Shown: positions 17,530-26,147, counted from the stretch's first letter. The stretch: DNA of 64,000 nt from Muribaculaceae bacterium (GCA_023662835.1 JAMPII010000003.1:16953-80952), one strand, 5' to 3'. Made by a program: numbers and translations. Notes: a model not told the origin generated them from the letters alone.

Positions 17530-17932
17530 GCGCCCAACTCGCAATCATTATTATCCCGGCTAAAACCGCACCTATCGCGTCGGCGAGGAAATCATAGATA
17601 TCCTCGCCGCGTCCTATTTTCATAGCTCCTTGTGCCAATTCAACAAGTCCGCCAAAAGCTATCGACAACACAACAAACAAAAGTATATGACTGAATGGAG
17701 CGCTTAAATATCTCTCACCGGCCGAAGAGCGCAGATAATCAAGCCCCACAGCTCCGGCAAAACCAAGAAACATCAACCCGTGTACCACCTTGTCGGCTCC
17801 TTCAAACAACTCAGGTTCCAAATCAGGCAAGGGTTTAGGAATTAAGGTCAAATATAATATTGCCAATGTGACTATTGCCGTCAGCGTGTAGCCCGGCATT
17901 GAAAGTAATTTTCTCATCACGATAAATATCAT
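17498..17932 (-). CDS. VanZ-family membrane protein
   Basis: 144 residues with four hydrophobic segments. The arrangement KVVHGLMFLGFAGA (about 45-58) and AFGGLVELAQGAMKIGRGED followed by IYDFLADAIGAVLAG (about 95-125) matches the VanZ-like family, including the conserved His, Glu and Asp-x-x-A-N/D-type positions. Members have been linked to teicoplanin resistance and to membrane-protein folding, but most have no known role. Its last 32 bp overlap the tlpA-like gene in the opposite direction. A minus-strand TAATTTTG at 17951-17944 is only 11 nt before the start codon. Confidence 0.82.
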   Translation of the reverse strand: MIFIVMRKLLSMPGYTLTAIVTLAILYLTLIPKPLPDLEPELFEGADKVVHGLMFLGFAGAVGLDYLRSSAGERYLSAPFSHILLFVVLSIAFGGLVELAQGAMKIGRGEDIYDFLADAIGAVLAGIIMIASWAPIHRWWWQAR

Positions 17933-17943
17933 AAAATTTCAGG

Positions 17944-17951
17944 CAAAATTA
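17944..17951 (-). promoter_or_regulatory. -7 box close to the VanZ start
   Basis: TAATTTTG on the minus strand matches TAnnTTTG. Only 11 nt separate it from the ATG at 17932, so the predicted 5' leader is a few nucleotides at most. Confidence 0.5.
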
Positions 17952-18029
17952 CTTATAATTATAACTTTTCATACCAATATTCAAATCTTTTTACGAAATT
18001 TGCTTCTTGTTTGAATATCATATAAGAAT

Positions 18030-19400
18030 ATGTCTGCTAAAAATCAATTTGGAAGTAAAATAGGTCTCATCGCCGCAACTGTAGGATCGGCCGTAGGGCT
18101 TGGCAACATATGGCGTTTCCCAGCCGAAGCTCAGGAAAATGGAGGTGCCGCATTCTTGCTTTTATATGTTGCTTGTGTGTTTATATTGGGAATTCCTGTG
18201 ATGATCGGTGAATTCTCGCTCGGACGTGGCACACGCGAAAACGCAGCCGATGCCTTCTCTAAACTTTCGCCTCGTTCAAAATGGTGGATTGTTGGTGCCA
18301 CAGCTATACTGGCATCCTACCTTATCCTTTCATTTTATATGGTGGTTGCCGGCTGGACTCTTGAGTACATGATTCAATCGCTAACAGGCGATTTATACGC
18401 TCATGTTAAAACCTCGGCTTCGACACAATCCCTCGACGCGCTGTTTGCCGGCAAGATGAAGCAATATATCGGCACCGATTTGAGTCCGTTACTCGCAACC
18501 TATTGCATGCTGATCATAAATCTGATAATACTGCTACGTGGCGTACAGAAAGGCATTGAACGGATGTCAAATATTTTGATGCCAGTACTGTTCAGCCTTC
18601 TTCTGATTTTCGCATGCAAAGCTCTCTCTTTCTCAAATGCCATGGAAGGCCTGGAATTTTTCTTCAGCCCCGATTTCAGCAAAATAACATCGGATGTTGC
18701 CATCAATGCTTTAGGCCAGGCATTCTTCTCCCTTTCACTGGGAATGGGTATCCTCATCACATATTCCAGCTACTTTCCCAAAAGCACAAAACTTGGTCGA
18801 ACAGCCATCACCATATCGCTACTCGATCTGCTTGTCGCTATCCTGATGGGCGTAATCATTTTCCCGGCAGTAATGTCGTTCGGGCTTGCCGATCATAATC
18901 TTGCTGGAGCAACGCTAGTGTTTATCACCTTGCCCGAAGTGTTTGCGCAAATGAATTTCAGTGTATTCTGGTCAACAATTTTCTTTCTGCTGCTCACTGT
19001 AGCCGCCCTAACCAGCACAATATCATTAGCCGAAGTCTCTACCGCATTTATCAAAGACAAGCTTAACGTATCGCGGAAAAAAGCTTGTTTCATCGTAATA
19101 CTACCTCTGTTCGGGCTAAGTACGCTTTGCTCGCTCTCGCAAGGCTCATTATCGGATTTCACCCTGGCCGGAATGAATCTGTTCACCTTCCTCGACACCG
19201 TTGCCACAAACTATATGCTCCCGATATCAGCCCTCCTCACTTGCTTATACCTAGGATGGAAAGCGCCGAAAAATCTTCTCAAAAACGAAATCACTAATGG
19301 CGGAACTTCCGGCCGCTTCACCTATAAATCAGTAAGATTCATTTTGAGCTTCTTAGCGCCAATACTGATAGCTTTAATACTCATTTCCAATTTCTTGTAA
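18030..19400 (+). CDS. Neurotransmitter:sodium symporter family transporter 1
   Basis: 456 residues, about 11-12 membrane helices. Helix 1 has GSAVGLGNIWRFPAEAQENG (about 16-35), the NSS signature with the unwound substrate/sodium site; GQAFFSLSLGMGILITYSSY (about 227-246) is the helix 6 site. Bacterial relatives import amino acids with sodium. It is followed after 2 bp by a clear paralogue, so the two are co-transcribed. Substrate contacts in helix 1 differ between the copies (AEAQENGGAAF here, YEAGIHGGGAF in copy 2), suggesting different amino acids rather than redundancy. Confidence 0.92.
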   Translation: MSAKNQFGSKIGLIAATVGSAVGLGNIWRFPAEAQENGGAAFLLLYVACVFILGIPVMIGEFSLGRGTRENAADAFSKLSPRSKWWIVGATAILASYLILSFYMVVAGWTLEYMIQSLTGDLYAHVKTSASTQSLDALFAGKMKQYIGTDLSPLLATYCMLIINLIILLRGVQKGIERMSNILMPVLFSLLLIFACKALSFSNAMEGLEFFFSPDFSKITSDVAINALGQAFFSLSLGMGILITYSSYFPKSTKLGRTAITISLLDLLVAILMGVIIFPAVMSFGLADHNLAGATLVFITLPEVFAQMNFSVFWSTIFFLLLTVAALTSTISLAEVSTAFIKDKLNVSRKKACFIVILPLFGLSTLCSLSQGSLSDFTLAGMNLFTFLDTVATNYMLPISALLTCLYLGWKAPKNLLKNEITNGGTSGRFTYKSVRFILSFLAPILIALILISNFL

Positions 19401-19402
19401 CT

Positions 19403-20752
19403 ATGTCTCAACCTGAAAAGCGTGCCCAATTCTCAACCCGTTTGGGAGTAATTGCAACAACTGTAGGCTCGGCGGTAGGTCTCGGTAACATCTGGCGATT
19501 CCCCTACGAAGCCGGAATACATGGCGGAGGTGCCTTCCTTATATTATATATATTCTTTATTTTCCTCATAGGTATTCCAGTTATTTGCGCCGAATTCATC
19601 ATGGGTCGTAGCACCAGAAAAAATATTTTCGGCGCTTTCCGATCGCTCAGCAATCAACGCCAATGGGCTTGGATAGGCTATATGGGTATTCTGGCTTCCA
19701 TACTTATACTGTCGTTTTACTCCGTAGTTGCCGGATGGACTGTTGAATACTTCGTACAATCGCTTACAGGAGCGCTCAGCAACATGACCCCGGAACAACA
19801 TCATGCCCGCTTCGACAGCTTTTCATCAGGCATACAACCAGTTTTATGGACATTAATATTCCTGTCGGCCAACGCCATGGTACTACTCCGCGGAGTTCAG
19901 AACGGCATTGAGAAAATATCCAACATTCTGATGCCGTTGCTGCTCCTTATCCTCATAGCATTTTGCATCAACTCATTGCTTATGCCCGGCGCATCGGAAG
20001 GCTTGAAATTTCTCTTCTACCCCGATTTCAGCAAAATCAATTCATCGGTACTCATTGGCGCTCTCGGCCAGGCTTTCTTCTCGCTTTCGCTCGGACTAGG
20101 CACAATGATGATCTACTCCAGCTATTTCTCAAATGAAACTCCGCTGGTGAAAAGTGCAACAACAACGGCTACACTCGACACCATAGTTGCGATAATGGCC
20201 GGTGTCATCATATTCCCCGCCGTGTTCACATTCCACGCCGAGCCAGCAGCAGGCCCAAAACTTGTGTTCGAGATTTTACCCTCGATATTCCACAGCCTTC
20301 CTTTCGGCGCCATTTGGAGCACACTGTTTTTCTTCCTGTTAATGATTGCCTCTCTGACTAGCACAATCTCGATGAGCGAAATGTGCATAGCCTTCTTCAT
20401 TGAACAATTACACCTTAAACGCCGCACGGCCGTTCTGCTCAACACAACTGTAGCAATGATTCTAGGCACAATTTGCGCACTTTCGTTCGGCCCGCTGAGC
20501 GATTATACAATCTTCGGACTAACGACATTCAATCTTTTCGACTACGTTACCAGTAATATATTCCTACCACTGGGCGGAATGCTGATATCGGTGTTCGTTG
20601 GCTGGAAAGCCGACCGCCATATTGTTCGCAACCAACTTGCCGGTAGCGGCACGATCAAGACATGGCTACTCAACAGCGTTATCTTCTGCCTAAAATTCGT
20701 AGCCCCCACCGGCATTGGCCTTGTATTCATCAGCGGTCTAAATTTGATATAA
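19403..20752 (+). CDS. Neurotransmitter:sodium symporter family transporter 2
   Basis: 449 residues, about 11-12 membrane helices, paralogous to the preceding gene along its whole length. Helix 1 reads GSAVGLGNIWRFPYEAGIHG (about 18-37) and helix 6 GQAFFSLSLGLGTMMIYSSY. It is a sodium-coupled amino-acid transporter by family; the residue after RFP is Tyr here and Ala in the first copy. Start is 2 bp after the preceding stop. The tandem probably arose by duplication and divergence. No terminator lies between this gene and the tRNA-Pro promoter at 20771. Confidence 0.92.
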   Translation: MSQPEKRAQFSTRLGVIATTVGSAVGLGNIWRFPYEAGIHGGGAFLILYIFFIFLIGIPVICAEFIMGRSTRKNIFGAFRSLSNQRQWAWIGYMGILASILILSFYSVVAGWTVEYFVQSLTGALSNMTPEQHHARFDSFSSGIQPVLWTLIFLSANAMVLLRGVQNGIEKISNILMPLLLLILIAFCINSLLMPGASEGLKFLFYPDFSKINSSVLIGALGQAFFSLSLGLGTMMIYSSYFSNETPLVKSATTTATLDTIVAIMAGVIIFPAVFTFHAEPAAGPKLVFEILPSIFHSLPFGAIWSTLFFFLLMIASLTSTISMSEMCIAFFIEQLHLKRRTAVLLNTTVAMILGTICALSFGPLSDYTIFGLTTFNLFDYVTSNIFLPLGGMLISVFVGWKADRHIVRNQLAGSGTIKTWLLNSVIFCLKFVAPTGIGLVFISGLNLI

Positions 20753-20770
20753 AAAATTCGATAAAATAGG

Positions 20771-20801
20771 TTGCACAATTAAACAATAATTTTTAACTTT
20801 G
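20771..20801 (+). promoter_or_regulatory. tRNA-Pro promoter
   Basis: TTG at 20771-20773, 20-bp spacer, TAACTTTG at 20794-20801: an exact match to the Bacteroidetes consensus. The tRNA begins 26 nt downstream. Confidence 0.8.
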
Positions 20802-20826
20802 CAACCGGATTTGAGACAAAATCTTT

Positions 20827-20901
20827 CGGGGCGTAGCGCAGTCCGGTTAGCGCACCTGCTTTGGGAGCAGGGGGTCGAAGGTTCGAATCCTTTCACCCCG
20901 A
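20827..20901 (+). tRNA. tRNA-Pro (TGG)
   Basis: 75-nt cloverleaf. The anticodon loop reads CTTTGGGAG with anticodon TGG; the anticodon stem CCTGC/GCAGG is perfect. The D arm (GCGC) and the T arm (GAAGG, TTCGAAT, CCTTT) are normal with one G-T pair. The acceptor stem is CGGGGCG with CACCCCG, leaving a C6-A67 mismatch. CCA is not encoded. A strong promoter lies upstream and a terminator at 20913. Confidence 0.95.
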
Positions 20902-20912
20902 CAACCAACAAT

Positions 20913-20956
20913 CCTCTGACAGACAGTCATTAAATGACTCCTATCAGAGGTTTTTT
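20913..20956 (+). terminator. Rho-independent terminator of tRNA-Pro
   Basis: CCTCTGA at 20913-20919 pairs with TCAGAGG at 20944-20950, with an inner AGTCATT/AATGACT stem at 20925-20939, followed by six T at 20951-20956. Confidence 0.85.
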
Positions 20957-21093
20957 CACGCCCCTCCTGCCAGAAAATCCATCCGGAATTGCATAACTTG
21001 AACTGCGAATATTACCTATTCAGGGAAAAATGCCCGTTTACTTCCCGGCCGAAGCTGATACCACACCAGGCGAAAATTTACAGTCAGTAACAA

Positions 21094-21507
21094 TCACCGA
21101 CATTTAGGACACAACCCTTTTATCATATAGTTAATTGTTTCTGCCCGAAAGCCATCGGGTAAAGCTACTTGAGGAATCTTTACATTTTCAAGGCAATAGG
21201 TTGAATGACATCTTTCACAAAAAAAATGCGCGTGTAAATCGTCAGGGGTGCAACTGTCAACTCCCGAACACAGTTCGTACTTAAGCGACCCACTGCCATC
21301 CTCAATAGCATGAACAACATGATGTTCAAGAAACAGAGTCAAAGTCCTGAATATACTCGACTTATCAACTGTCTCAATGACTGTCTCCAACTCCGACATG
21401 CTCATAGGTTTATCCGCATTAGCCAAAGCCCGCATAACTATGATACGATTAGCAGTAGGCTTTACGCCCTTATTTTGCATTCGCTGTTCCAATACTAATG
21501 TTTCCAT
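21094..21507 (-). CDS. Fur-family metalloregulator
   Basis: 137 residues. The N-terminal winged-helix domain (about 1-80) includes KPTANRIIVMRALANADKPM and the recognition region KSSIFRTLTLFLEHHVV. The C-terminal dimerisation/metal domain has LHAHFFCERC (H92, H94, C97, C100) and GLCPKC (C133, C136), the structural zinc site of Fur proteins. Whether it senses iron, zinc or peroxide cannot be read with confidence. Upstream, a 27-bp dyad at 21542-21568 lies next to a consensus -7 box at 21531-21524, which suggests autoregulation. It stands alone, with tRNA-Pro upstream in coordinates. Confidence 0.88.
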   Translation of the reverse strand: METLVLEQRMQNKGVKPTANRIIVMRALANADKPMSMSELETVIETVDKSSIFRTLTLFLEHHVVHAIEDGSGSLKYELCSGVDSCTPDDLHAHFFCERCHSTYCLENVKIPQVALPDGFRAETINYMIKGLCPKCR

Positions 21508-21523
21508 TTGACGAATTTTCTTT

Positions 21524-21531
21524 CAAAGGTA
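21524..21531 (-). promoter_or_regulatory. -7 box of the Fur-family gene
   Basis: TACCTTTG on the minus strand, exact match to TAnnTTTG, 16 nt before the ATG at 21507. No good -33 TTTG is seen; the position is instead occupied by the dyad at 21542-21568. Confidence 0.6.
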
Positions 21532-21541
21532 TAAAAAAAAC

Positions 21542-21568
21542 GATTGATTGTCATCGCGACAACCAATC
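21542..21568. promoter_or_regulatory. 27-bp dyad, candidate Fur-family operator
   Basis: Half-sites GATTG-x-TTGTC (21542-21552) and GACAA-x-CAATC (21558-21568) flank a 5-bp centre; 10 of 11 positions in each arm pair. It covers the region from about -12 to -38 of the Fur-family promoter, where an operator would block polymerase. The remaining part of the 340-bp gap 21508-21847 is AT-rich with the promoter at 21779. Confidence 0.55.
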
Positions 21569-21778
21569 TTAGTTAACCTTAAATCTAATACCATGAAAAA
21601 CACATTGCAAATGTAAAACAATTATTTGGAACAACAAGCATATATTTGACAAAAAGTCGACTTTTTAACATAATTTTAAAACAGACACAACTATTTCTAT
21701 GCTTTTTGACGTCATTTTTCCAATCTTTGCAACAAGCCTTAATTAACGTAAGAAAATCGTTAGAAAGAAATAAAGAAA

Positions 21779-21810
21779 TTTGGAATTTAAAGAAAGGTGA
21801 TGTATATTTG
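21779..21810 (+). promoter_or_regulatory. Promoter of the orphan basic-protein gene
   Basis: TTTG at 21779-21782, 20-bp spacer and TATATTTG at 21803-21810, both exact. The start codon is 37 nt after the -7 box. Confidence 0.75.
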
Positions 21811-21847
21811 CAATGCATTTTAATCAAAACTATAAAAACACAAATCT

Positions 21848-22330
21848 ATGGCAAGAAAACACAAATTCGATCCAGAATGGGAACAAGCCCTTTCACTATT
21901 ACAAGAAAGTGAAAAACAAACAGCTTATAACTTAATCGTTAACTATCAAATATCAGGGATTATGCCTACAGGCATCAGCTGTAAATTTAAAATGATTCTA
22001 CTTTTGGTGAAACCAACAATTGACCGTCGCCGTCGAGCCAACGAAAAAGCACGCGCCCGCCGCGAACATGCAAAACAACAACAAAGCTATAAGATAAGCC
22101 CAACCGGGTATGAACCGACGACAAATCAACCACCTGTTAAAGATAAAAAAATGCTCTCGAAAACAGAGGTTCCGCATATCGAAAACAAGCCGGCCAAAAT
22201 AATCGTGCAACCTCCTGTTAAAACTCAATCACAAAAACCAAAGTTGTTCGACCGGGCGCTAAAACACAACATTCGGCAACAGCAATATCGAAGACCTCGA
22301 CACTCAAATCCATATCAAAAATTCAGATAA
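21848..22330 (+). CDS. Orphan highly basic protein, function unknown
   Basis: 160 residues. The first 57 residues form a small helical domain (HKFDPEWEQALSLLQESEKQ; TAYNLIVNYQISGIMPTGIS). Next is a strongly basic stretch (about 59-77, RRRRANEKARARREHAKQQQ), then a Pro/Lys/Gln-rich tail that is probably disordered and ends in Arg-rich segments. The N-terminal part recalls the helical DUF6291-like domains of phage and plasmid proteins, but I am not certain. Nucleic-acid binding is likely from charge. The gene stands alone behind a consensus promoter. The AT-rich flank leaves transfer possible. Confidence 0.65.
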   Translation: MARKHKFDPEWEQALSLLQESEKQTAYNLIVNYQISGIMPTGISCKFKMILLLVKPTIDRRRRANEKARARREHAKQQQSYKISPTGYEPTTNQPPVKDKKMLSKTEVPHIENKPAKIIVQPPVKTQSQKPKLFDRALKHNIRQQQYRRPRHSNPYQKFR

Positions 22331-22345
22331 ACCGCTTTTTTTGCT

Positions 22346-22353
22346 TAACTTTG
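22346..22353 (+). promoter_or_regulatory. -7 box of the mazG operon
   Basis: TAACTTTG, an exact match, 19 nt before the mazG ATG at 22373. It follows directly on the end of the orphan basic gene. Confidence 0.6.
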
Positions 22354-22372
22354 TTTCATAAATATGTGACAA

Positions 22373-23155
22373 ATGAACCACAGCACTGAAGAAAAAGCTC
22401 AAGCTATAGCAAAAGTAATAGAGACACTCGACATTTTGCGAGTTGAATGCCCATGGGATCGCAAACAAACAAACGAATCGCTTCGGCCAAACACAATAGA
22501 AGAGGTTTATGAATTATGCGATGCACTCATCAGTGGCGACTGCGAAAACACAAAAAAAGAGTTGGGCGATGTCCTGCTCCACGTGCTTTTTTATGCAAAA
22601 ATTGCCTCCGAGAATGAGCAGTTCGACATAGCCGATGTGGCCGAATCGCTAAACAAAAAACTTATTTTTCGCCATCCCCACGTGTTCGGGTCGGCAACCG
22701 CCGATAATGCTCACCAAGTTGAGCTGAACTGGGAACAGATCAAACTTAAGGAACGCGGAGGGAACAAAACCGTTCTCAGCGGAGTGCCCGATGCTTTGCC
22801 ATCCATGATAAAAGCCTACCGCATACAAGAAAAAGCAGCAAACGTAGGCTTCGACTGGGAGAAAAAAGAAGATGTTTGGAACAAGGTAAAGGAAGAAGTT
22901 GCTGAGGTAGAGGCAGAGATAAAAGCCAAATCGGCTGACAATATCGACGCCGAATTCGGCGACCTATTATTCAGTATTATCAACGCAGCACGTCTGTATG
23001 GAGTTAATCCGGAGAACGCACTTGAACATACCAACCGCAAATTCATAAAGCGTTTCAACTACGTAGAGAGCAAAGCAAACGAAGCCGGCAAAAAACTTAA
23101 GGATATGCCGCTTAGCGAAATGGATAATCTTTGGAACGAAGCGAAAAAATTATGA
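22373..23155 (+). CDS. mazG: Nucleoside triphosphate pyrophosphohydrolase MazG
   Basis: 260 residues, two MazG domains. The first (about 20-110) begins at ECPWDRKQTNESLRPNTIEE and has EEVYELCDALISGD with KKELGDVLLHVLFYA; the second (about 150-250) has KEEVAEVEAEI and EFGDLLFSIINAAR. The Glu and Asp residues bind magnesium. It hydrolyses NTPs and dNTPs to monophosphates, removing damaged or surplus nucleotides. Its stop overlaps the ATG of the next gene (ATGA), starting a chain of five closely packed genes. Length and motifs are canonical. Confidence 0.94.
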   Translation: MNHSTEEKAQAIAKVIETLDILRVECPWDRKQTNESLRPNTIEEVYELCDALISGDCENTKKELGDVLLHVLFYAKIASENEQFDIADVAESLNKKLIFRHPHVFGSATADNAHQVELNWEQIKLKERGGNKTVLSGVPDALPSMIKAYRIQEKAANVGFDWEKKEDVWNKVKEEVAEVEAEIKAKSADNIDAEFGDLLFSIINAARLYGVNPENALEHTNRKFIKRFNYVESKANEAGKKLKDMPLSEMDNLWNEAKKL

Positions 23156-23568
23156 AAACAAAGAAAAACAGCCGCAAATGGATATTCCTGCTTGCAGTAT
23201 TGGCGCTCGTCGTAGCTGCTATTGCCGCTCAAGCCAAAACGGAACGCCTTTATAAGTCAACACCATCACAGCATATTGGAGTTCAAGTTGACAGTATTGA
23301 TTTCCGCCCGGACGTAACACGTATTTATCTGAAACTGATAGGTCGTCCCCACACATCGCAGCGTATCGATCAGGCCGCACTTCATGTTGGAAACGTGAAC
23401 TATCAAGCATTAGATATCGACGGCGTCGACTTCAACCGCTGGTTCCAGTGGGAAGATGATGGAATAATACCTGTTGAGCTGGATTTCAGAAGTATGTCGA
23501 AGTTCAACAACGCAACTTTAGAGTTTAAAACACCTCGCGGAACCGAAAAATTACAGATAACGAAGTGA
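23152..23568 (+). CDS. Small secreted/anchored protein between mazG and topB
   Basis: 138 residues from the ATG at 23152, which overlaps the mazG stop (ATGA); this start gives a basic N-terminus followed by a hydrophobic segment (about 11-29, WIFLLAVLALVVAAIAAQA), either signal peptide or anchor. The mature part looks like a beta-sandwich of about 105 residues (RIYLKLIGRPHTSQRIDQAA; DFNRWFQWEDDGIIPVELDF). I recognise no family. Its stop overlaps the GTG start of topB. Its role is unknown, and its place in an operon of nucleic-acid and nucleotide enzymes is unexpected. Confidence 0.72.
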   Translation: MKTKKNSRKWIFLLAVLALVVAAIAAQAKTERLYKSTPSQHIGVQVDSIDFRPDVTRIYLKLIGRPHTSQRIDQAALHVGNVNYQALDIDGVDFNRWFQWEDDGIIPVELDFRSMSKFNNATLEFKTPRGTEKLQITK

Positions 23569-25610
23569 TTGTTTGCATAACCGAGAAACCTAGTGTAGCC
23601 AAGGATATCGCCGCCATACTTGGAGCAAACGATCGCCGCGACGGCTACTACGAAGGCAACAACTTTCAGGTAACATGGACTTTCGGCCACCTTTGCACTC
23701 TAAAAGAGCCGGCCGATTACACTCCATATTGGAAACGTTGGTCACTAAGCCAACTGCCGATGGTGCCAGAACGTTTTGGCATTAAGTTGATCGCCGACAA
23801 AGGTATCGAAAAACAGTTTAACGTCATACGCCAGCTGATTGAAACGGCTTCAGAGGTTATCAACTGCGGTGATGCCGGTCAGGAGGGAGAACTGATTCAA
23901 CGCTGGGTAATGCAGAAAGCAGAGATAAAATGTCCGGTGAAACGTTTGTGGATCAGTTCATTAACAAACGAAGCAATAAAAGAAGGGTTCAACAATCTGA
24001 AGCCAGCTGCCGACTACGATAATTTGTACTACGCCGGATTATCGCGTGCGATAGGCGACTGGCTGTTAGGAATGAATGCAACACGCTTGTATTCATTGAA
24101 GTACTCTTCGCAAAACGTACTGTCGATAGGTCGCGTACAAACTCCTACACTCGCCCTGATTGTACAACGCCACCACGAAATTGCCAACTTCGTTGCCAAA
24201 GACTATTGGGAATTGAAAACCACATATCGCGACGTGCTTTTCTCGGCCACAGCCGGCAAATACGAGTCGGAAGAAAAAGCCATGGAAGCGTTGGCAAAGA
24301 TTTCCAACCTGCCTTTAACTATTACCGACGTAACCGAAAAGAAGGGGAAAGAAGCCCCACCACGACTTTTCGACCTCACCTCACTCCAAGTTGAATGTAA
24401 CAAAAAATGGGGCTGGACCGCCGACGACACTCTAAGGCTGATACAAAGCCTATATGAGAAAAAAGTTACTACCTACCCTCGTGTTGACACAACATATCTG
24501 CCCGACGACGTTTACACAAAAGTGCCGCAGATTTTGCGCGACATGAAACCTTATGCCCAATGGACATCGCCGGTACTGGCCGGGAAAATCCCTAAATCGA
24601 AAAAAATTTTCGACAACTCAAAAGTAACCGACCATCATGCAATAATCCCTACCGGCCAGCTACCGAACCAATTGATTGGTCAGGAACGACAGCTGTACCA
24701 TCTGATTGCACTGCGATTCATAGCCGCTTTTTATCCCGACTGCGAATTCATGCAAACAACCGTATTGGCCGATGCCGGGGGAGAAAAATTTAAAGCAATC
24801 GGTAAGGTGATAACCAAAAGTGGCTGGCATGATGTTTACATTAGCGAGCCCCAGAACAAAGAGAACGACGACGAAAACAACGATAGCCGCGTGCTGCCAC
24901 CAATGGTTGTAGGAGAATCCGGACCTCACAAACCGGAATTATCGAAAAAGCAGACCCAACCGCCCAAACTCTACACGGAAGGAACGTTGCTGCGCGCAAT
25001 GGAAAGTGCCGGAAAAACGGTTGATGACGACGAACTGCGTGAAGCCATGAAAGAAAACGGCATAGGACGTCCATCAACTCGTGCTGCCATAATCGAGACC
25101 CTGTTCCGTCGCCGCTACATCAGTCGTAAGGGCAAAAGCATCATAGCCACACAGGCCGGCATCGACCTGATTGCTATAATCGAGGAAGAACTATTGAAAA
25201 GCGCAAAACTTACCGGGCTATGGGAGAATAAACTGCGGCGAATCGAGCGAGGAACTTACCAGGCTTCAGAATTTATTGCTGAGCTGAAAACACTGATAGG
25301 CAGTATCGTAATAAATGTGTTGAACGACAATTCAAGCCGCCACATCAACGTTGAACAGTCTGACGGACGAGAAAAGTCCAAGCAAAAAACTCAGAAAACG
25401 CCACAACAACCTCGACTGCGAATTAAGAATCTTGAGGAGATAAAATGCCCGGTATGCGGCCAAGGCCACCTGCTGAAAGGACGCACAGCCTACGGTTGCA
25501 GCCGCTATCGTGAGGGTTGCTCCCTGCGTCTCGACTTTTCAGAGTTTTCCAGCGACCTTTCGCCCCAGCGTCTCAACTCGGCAATATCTAAAAAATTCAA
25601 ACTCAAATAA
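23565..25610 (+). CDS. topB: DNA topoisomerase III
   Basis: 681 residues, type IA topoisomerase that decatenates and relaxes DNA through a transient 5' phosphotyrosine. The start is GTG at 23565, overlapping the upstream stop (GTGA), and the protein opens with the TOPRIM segment VCITEKPSVAKDIAAILGA. The acidic TOPRIM pair appears in NCGDAGQEGELI (about 102-113). The catalytic Tyr is in TTYPRVDTTYL near residue 304. The C-terminus has one zinc-ribbon-like segment, CPVCGQGHLLKGRTAYGCSR. Translation is coupled with its neighbours and the downstream Nudix gene starts at the very next base. Confidence 0.95.
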   Translation: MIVCITEKPSVAKDIAAILGANDRRDGYYEGNNFQVTWTFGHLCTLKEPADYTPYWKRWSLSQLPMVPERFGIKLIADKGIEKQFNVIRQLIETASEVINCGDAGQEGELIQRWVMQKAEIKCPVKRLWISSLTNEAIKEGFNNLKPAADYDNLYYAGLSRAIGDWLLGMNATRLYSLKYSSQNVLSIGRVQTPTLALIVQRHHEIANFVAKDYWELKTTYRDVLFSATAGKYESEEKAMEALAKISNLPLTITDVTEKKGKEAPPRLFDLTSLQVECNKKWGWTADDTLRLIQSLYEKKVTTYPRVDTTYLPDDVYTKVPQILRDMKPYAQWTSPVLAGKIPKSKKIFDNSKVTDHHAIIPTGQLPNQLIGQERQLYHLIALRFIAAFYPDCEFMQTTVLADAGGEKFKAIGKVITKSGWHDVYISEPQNKENDDENNDSRVLPPMVVGESGPHKPELSKKQTQPPKLYTEGTLLRAMESAGKTVDDDELREAMKENGIGRPSTRAAIIETLFRRRYISRKGKSIIATQAGIDLIAIIEEELLKSAKLTGLWENKLRRIERGTYQASEFIAELKTLIGSIVINVLNDNSSRHINVEQSDGREKSKQKTQKTPQQPRLRIKNLEEIKCPVCGQGHLLKGRTAYGCSRYREGCSLRLDFSEFSSDLSPQRLNSAISKKFKLK

Positions 25611-26147
25611 ATGGCATCTGACGAATTATTTCCCATAGTAAATGAAAAAGGAGAGGTTACTGGATGCGCCACCCGCGGCGAATGTCACGGCGGAAGCATG
25701 CTGCTACACCCTGTCGTACACCTTCACGTGCTCAACAACAACGGTTTGCTCTACCTGCAAAAACGCGCTATGAACAAGGATATACAGCCGGGAAAATGGG
25801 ACACAGCCGTAGGAGGACATATCGATTACAAAGAGACGGTTGCACAAGCTCTTGCACGCGAATCACGCGAGGAGCTAGGGATTGACGTCTCTACCGTGTC
25901 ACTCTACACCGTTGAGCCTTACGTTTTTCAATCGTCGCGTGAGCGCGAATTGGTAAACACCTTCATAGGCCTCGTTCCCGACGGCACTACAATTACTCCC
26001 GATCCGGACGAAATTGAGACAGGGCGTTTCTGGAGTCTCGAAGAAATCGATGCAGCCATTGGACAATGCATACTGACTCCGAACTTTGAGCAAGAATATT
26101 CCCGCCTGCGTAATTTCATAAAAGAAATCACACCCACCAACAGCTAA
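25611..26147 (+). CDS. Nudix hydrolase, IPP isomerase-like subgroup
   Basis: 178 residues. The N-terminal pattern FPIVNEKGEVTGCATRGECH with HPVVHLHVLN and the Nudix box from GGHIDYKETVAQALARESRE onward (about 68-91) match the group of Nudix proteins related to isopentenyl-diphosphate isomerase and YfcD. Such proteins hydrolyse nucleoside diphosphate derivatives; the substrate is not known. It starts at the base after the topB stop and its own stop overlaps the start of a 59-residue gene (TAATG). With MazG it makes two nucleotide-cleaning enzymes in one operon. Confidence 0.87.
   Translation: MASDELFPIVNEKGEVTGCATRGECHGGSMLLHPVVHLHVLNNNGLLYLQKRAMNKDIQPGKWDTAVGGHIDYKETVAQALARESREELGIDVSTVSLYTVEPYVFQSSRERELVNTFIGLVPDGTTITPDPDEIETGRFWSLEEIDAAIGQCILTPNFEQEYSRLRNFIKEITPTNS

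Noticed and set aside
21585-21827. Minus-strand frame of 80 codons between the Fur-family gene and the orphan basic gene
   Set aside because: Composition is AT-rich and low in complexity, it crosses the well-supported plus-strand promoter at 21779-21810, and it has no family features.
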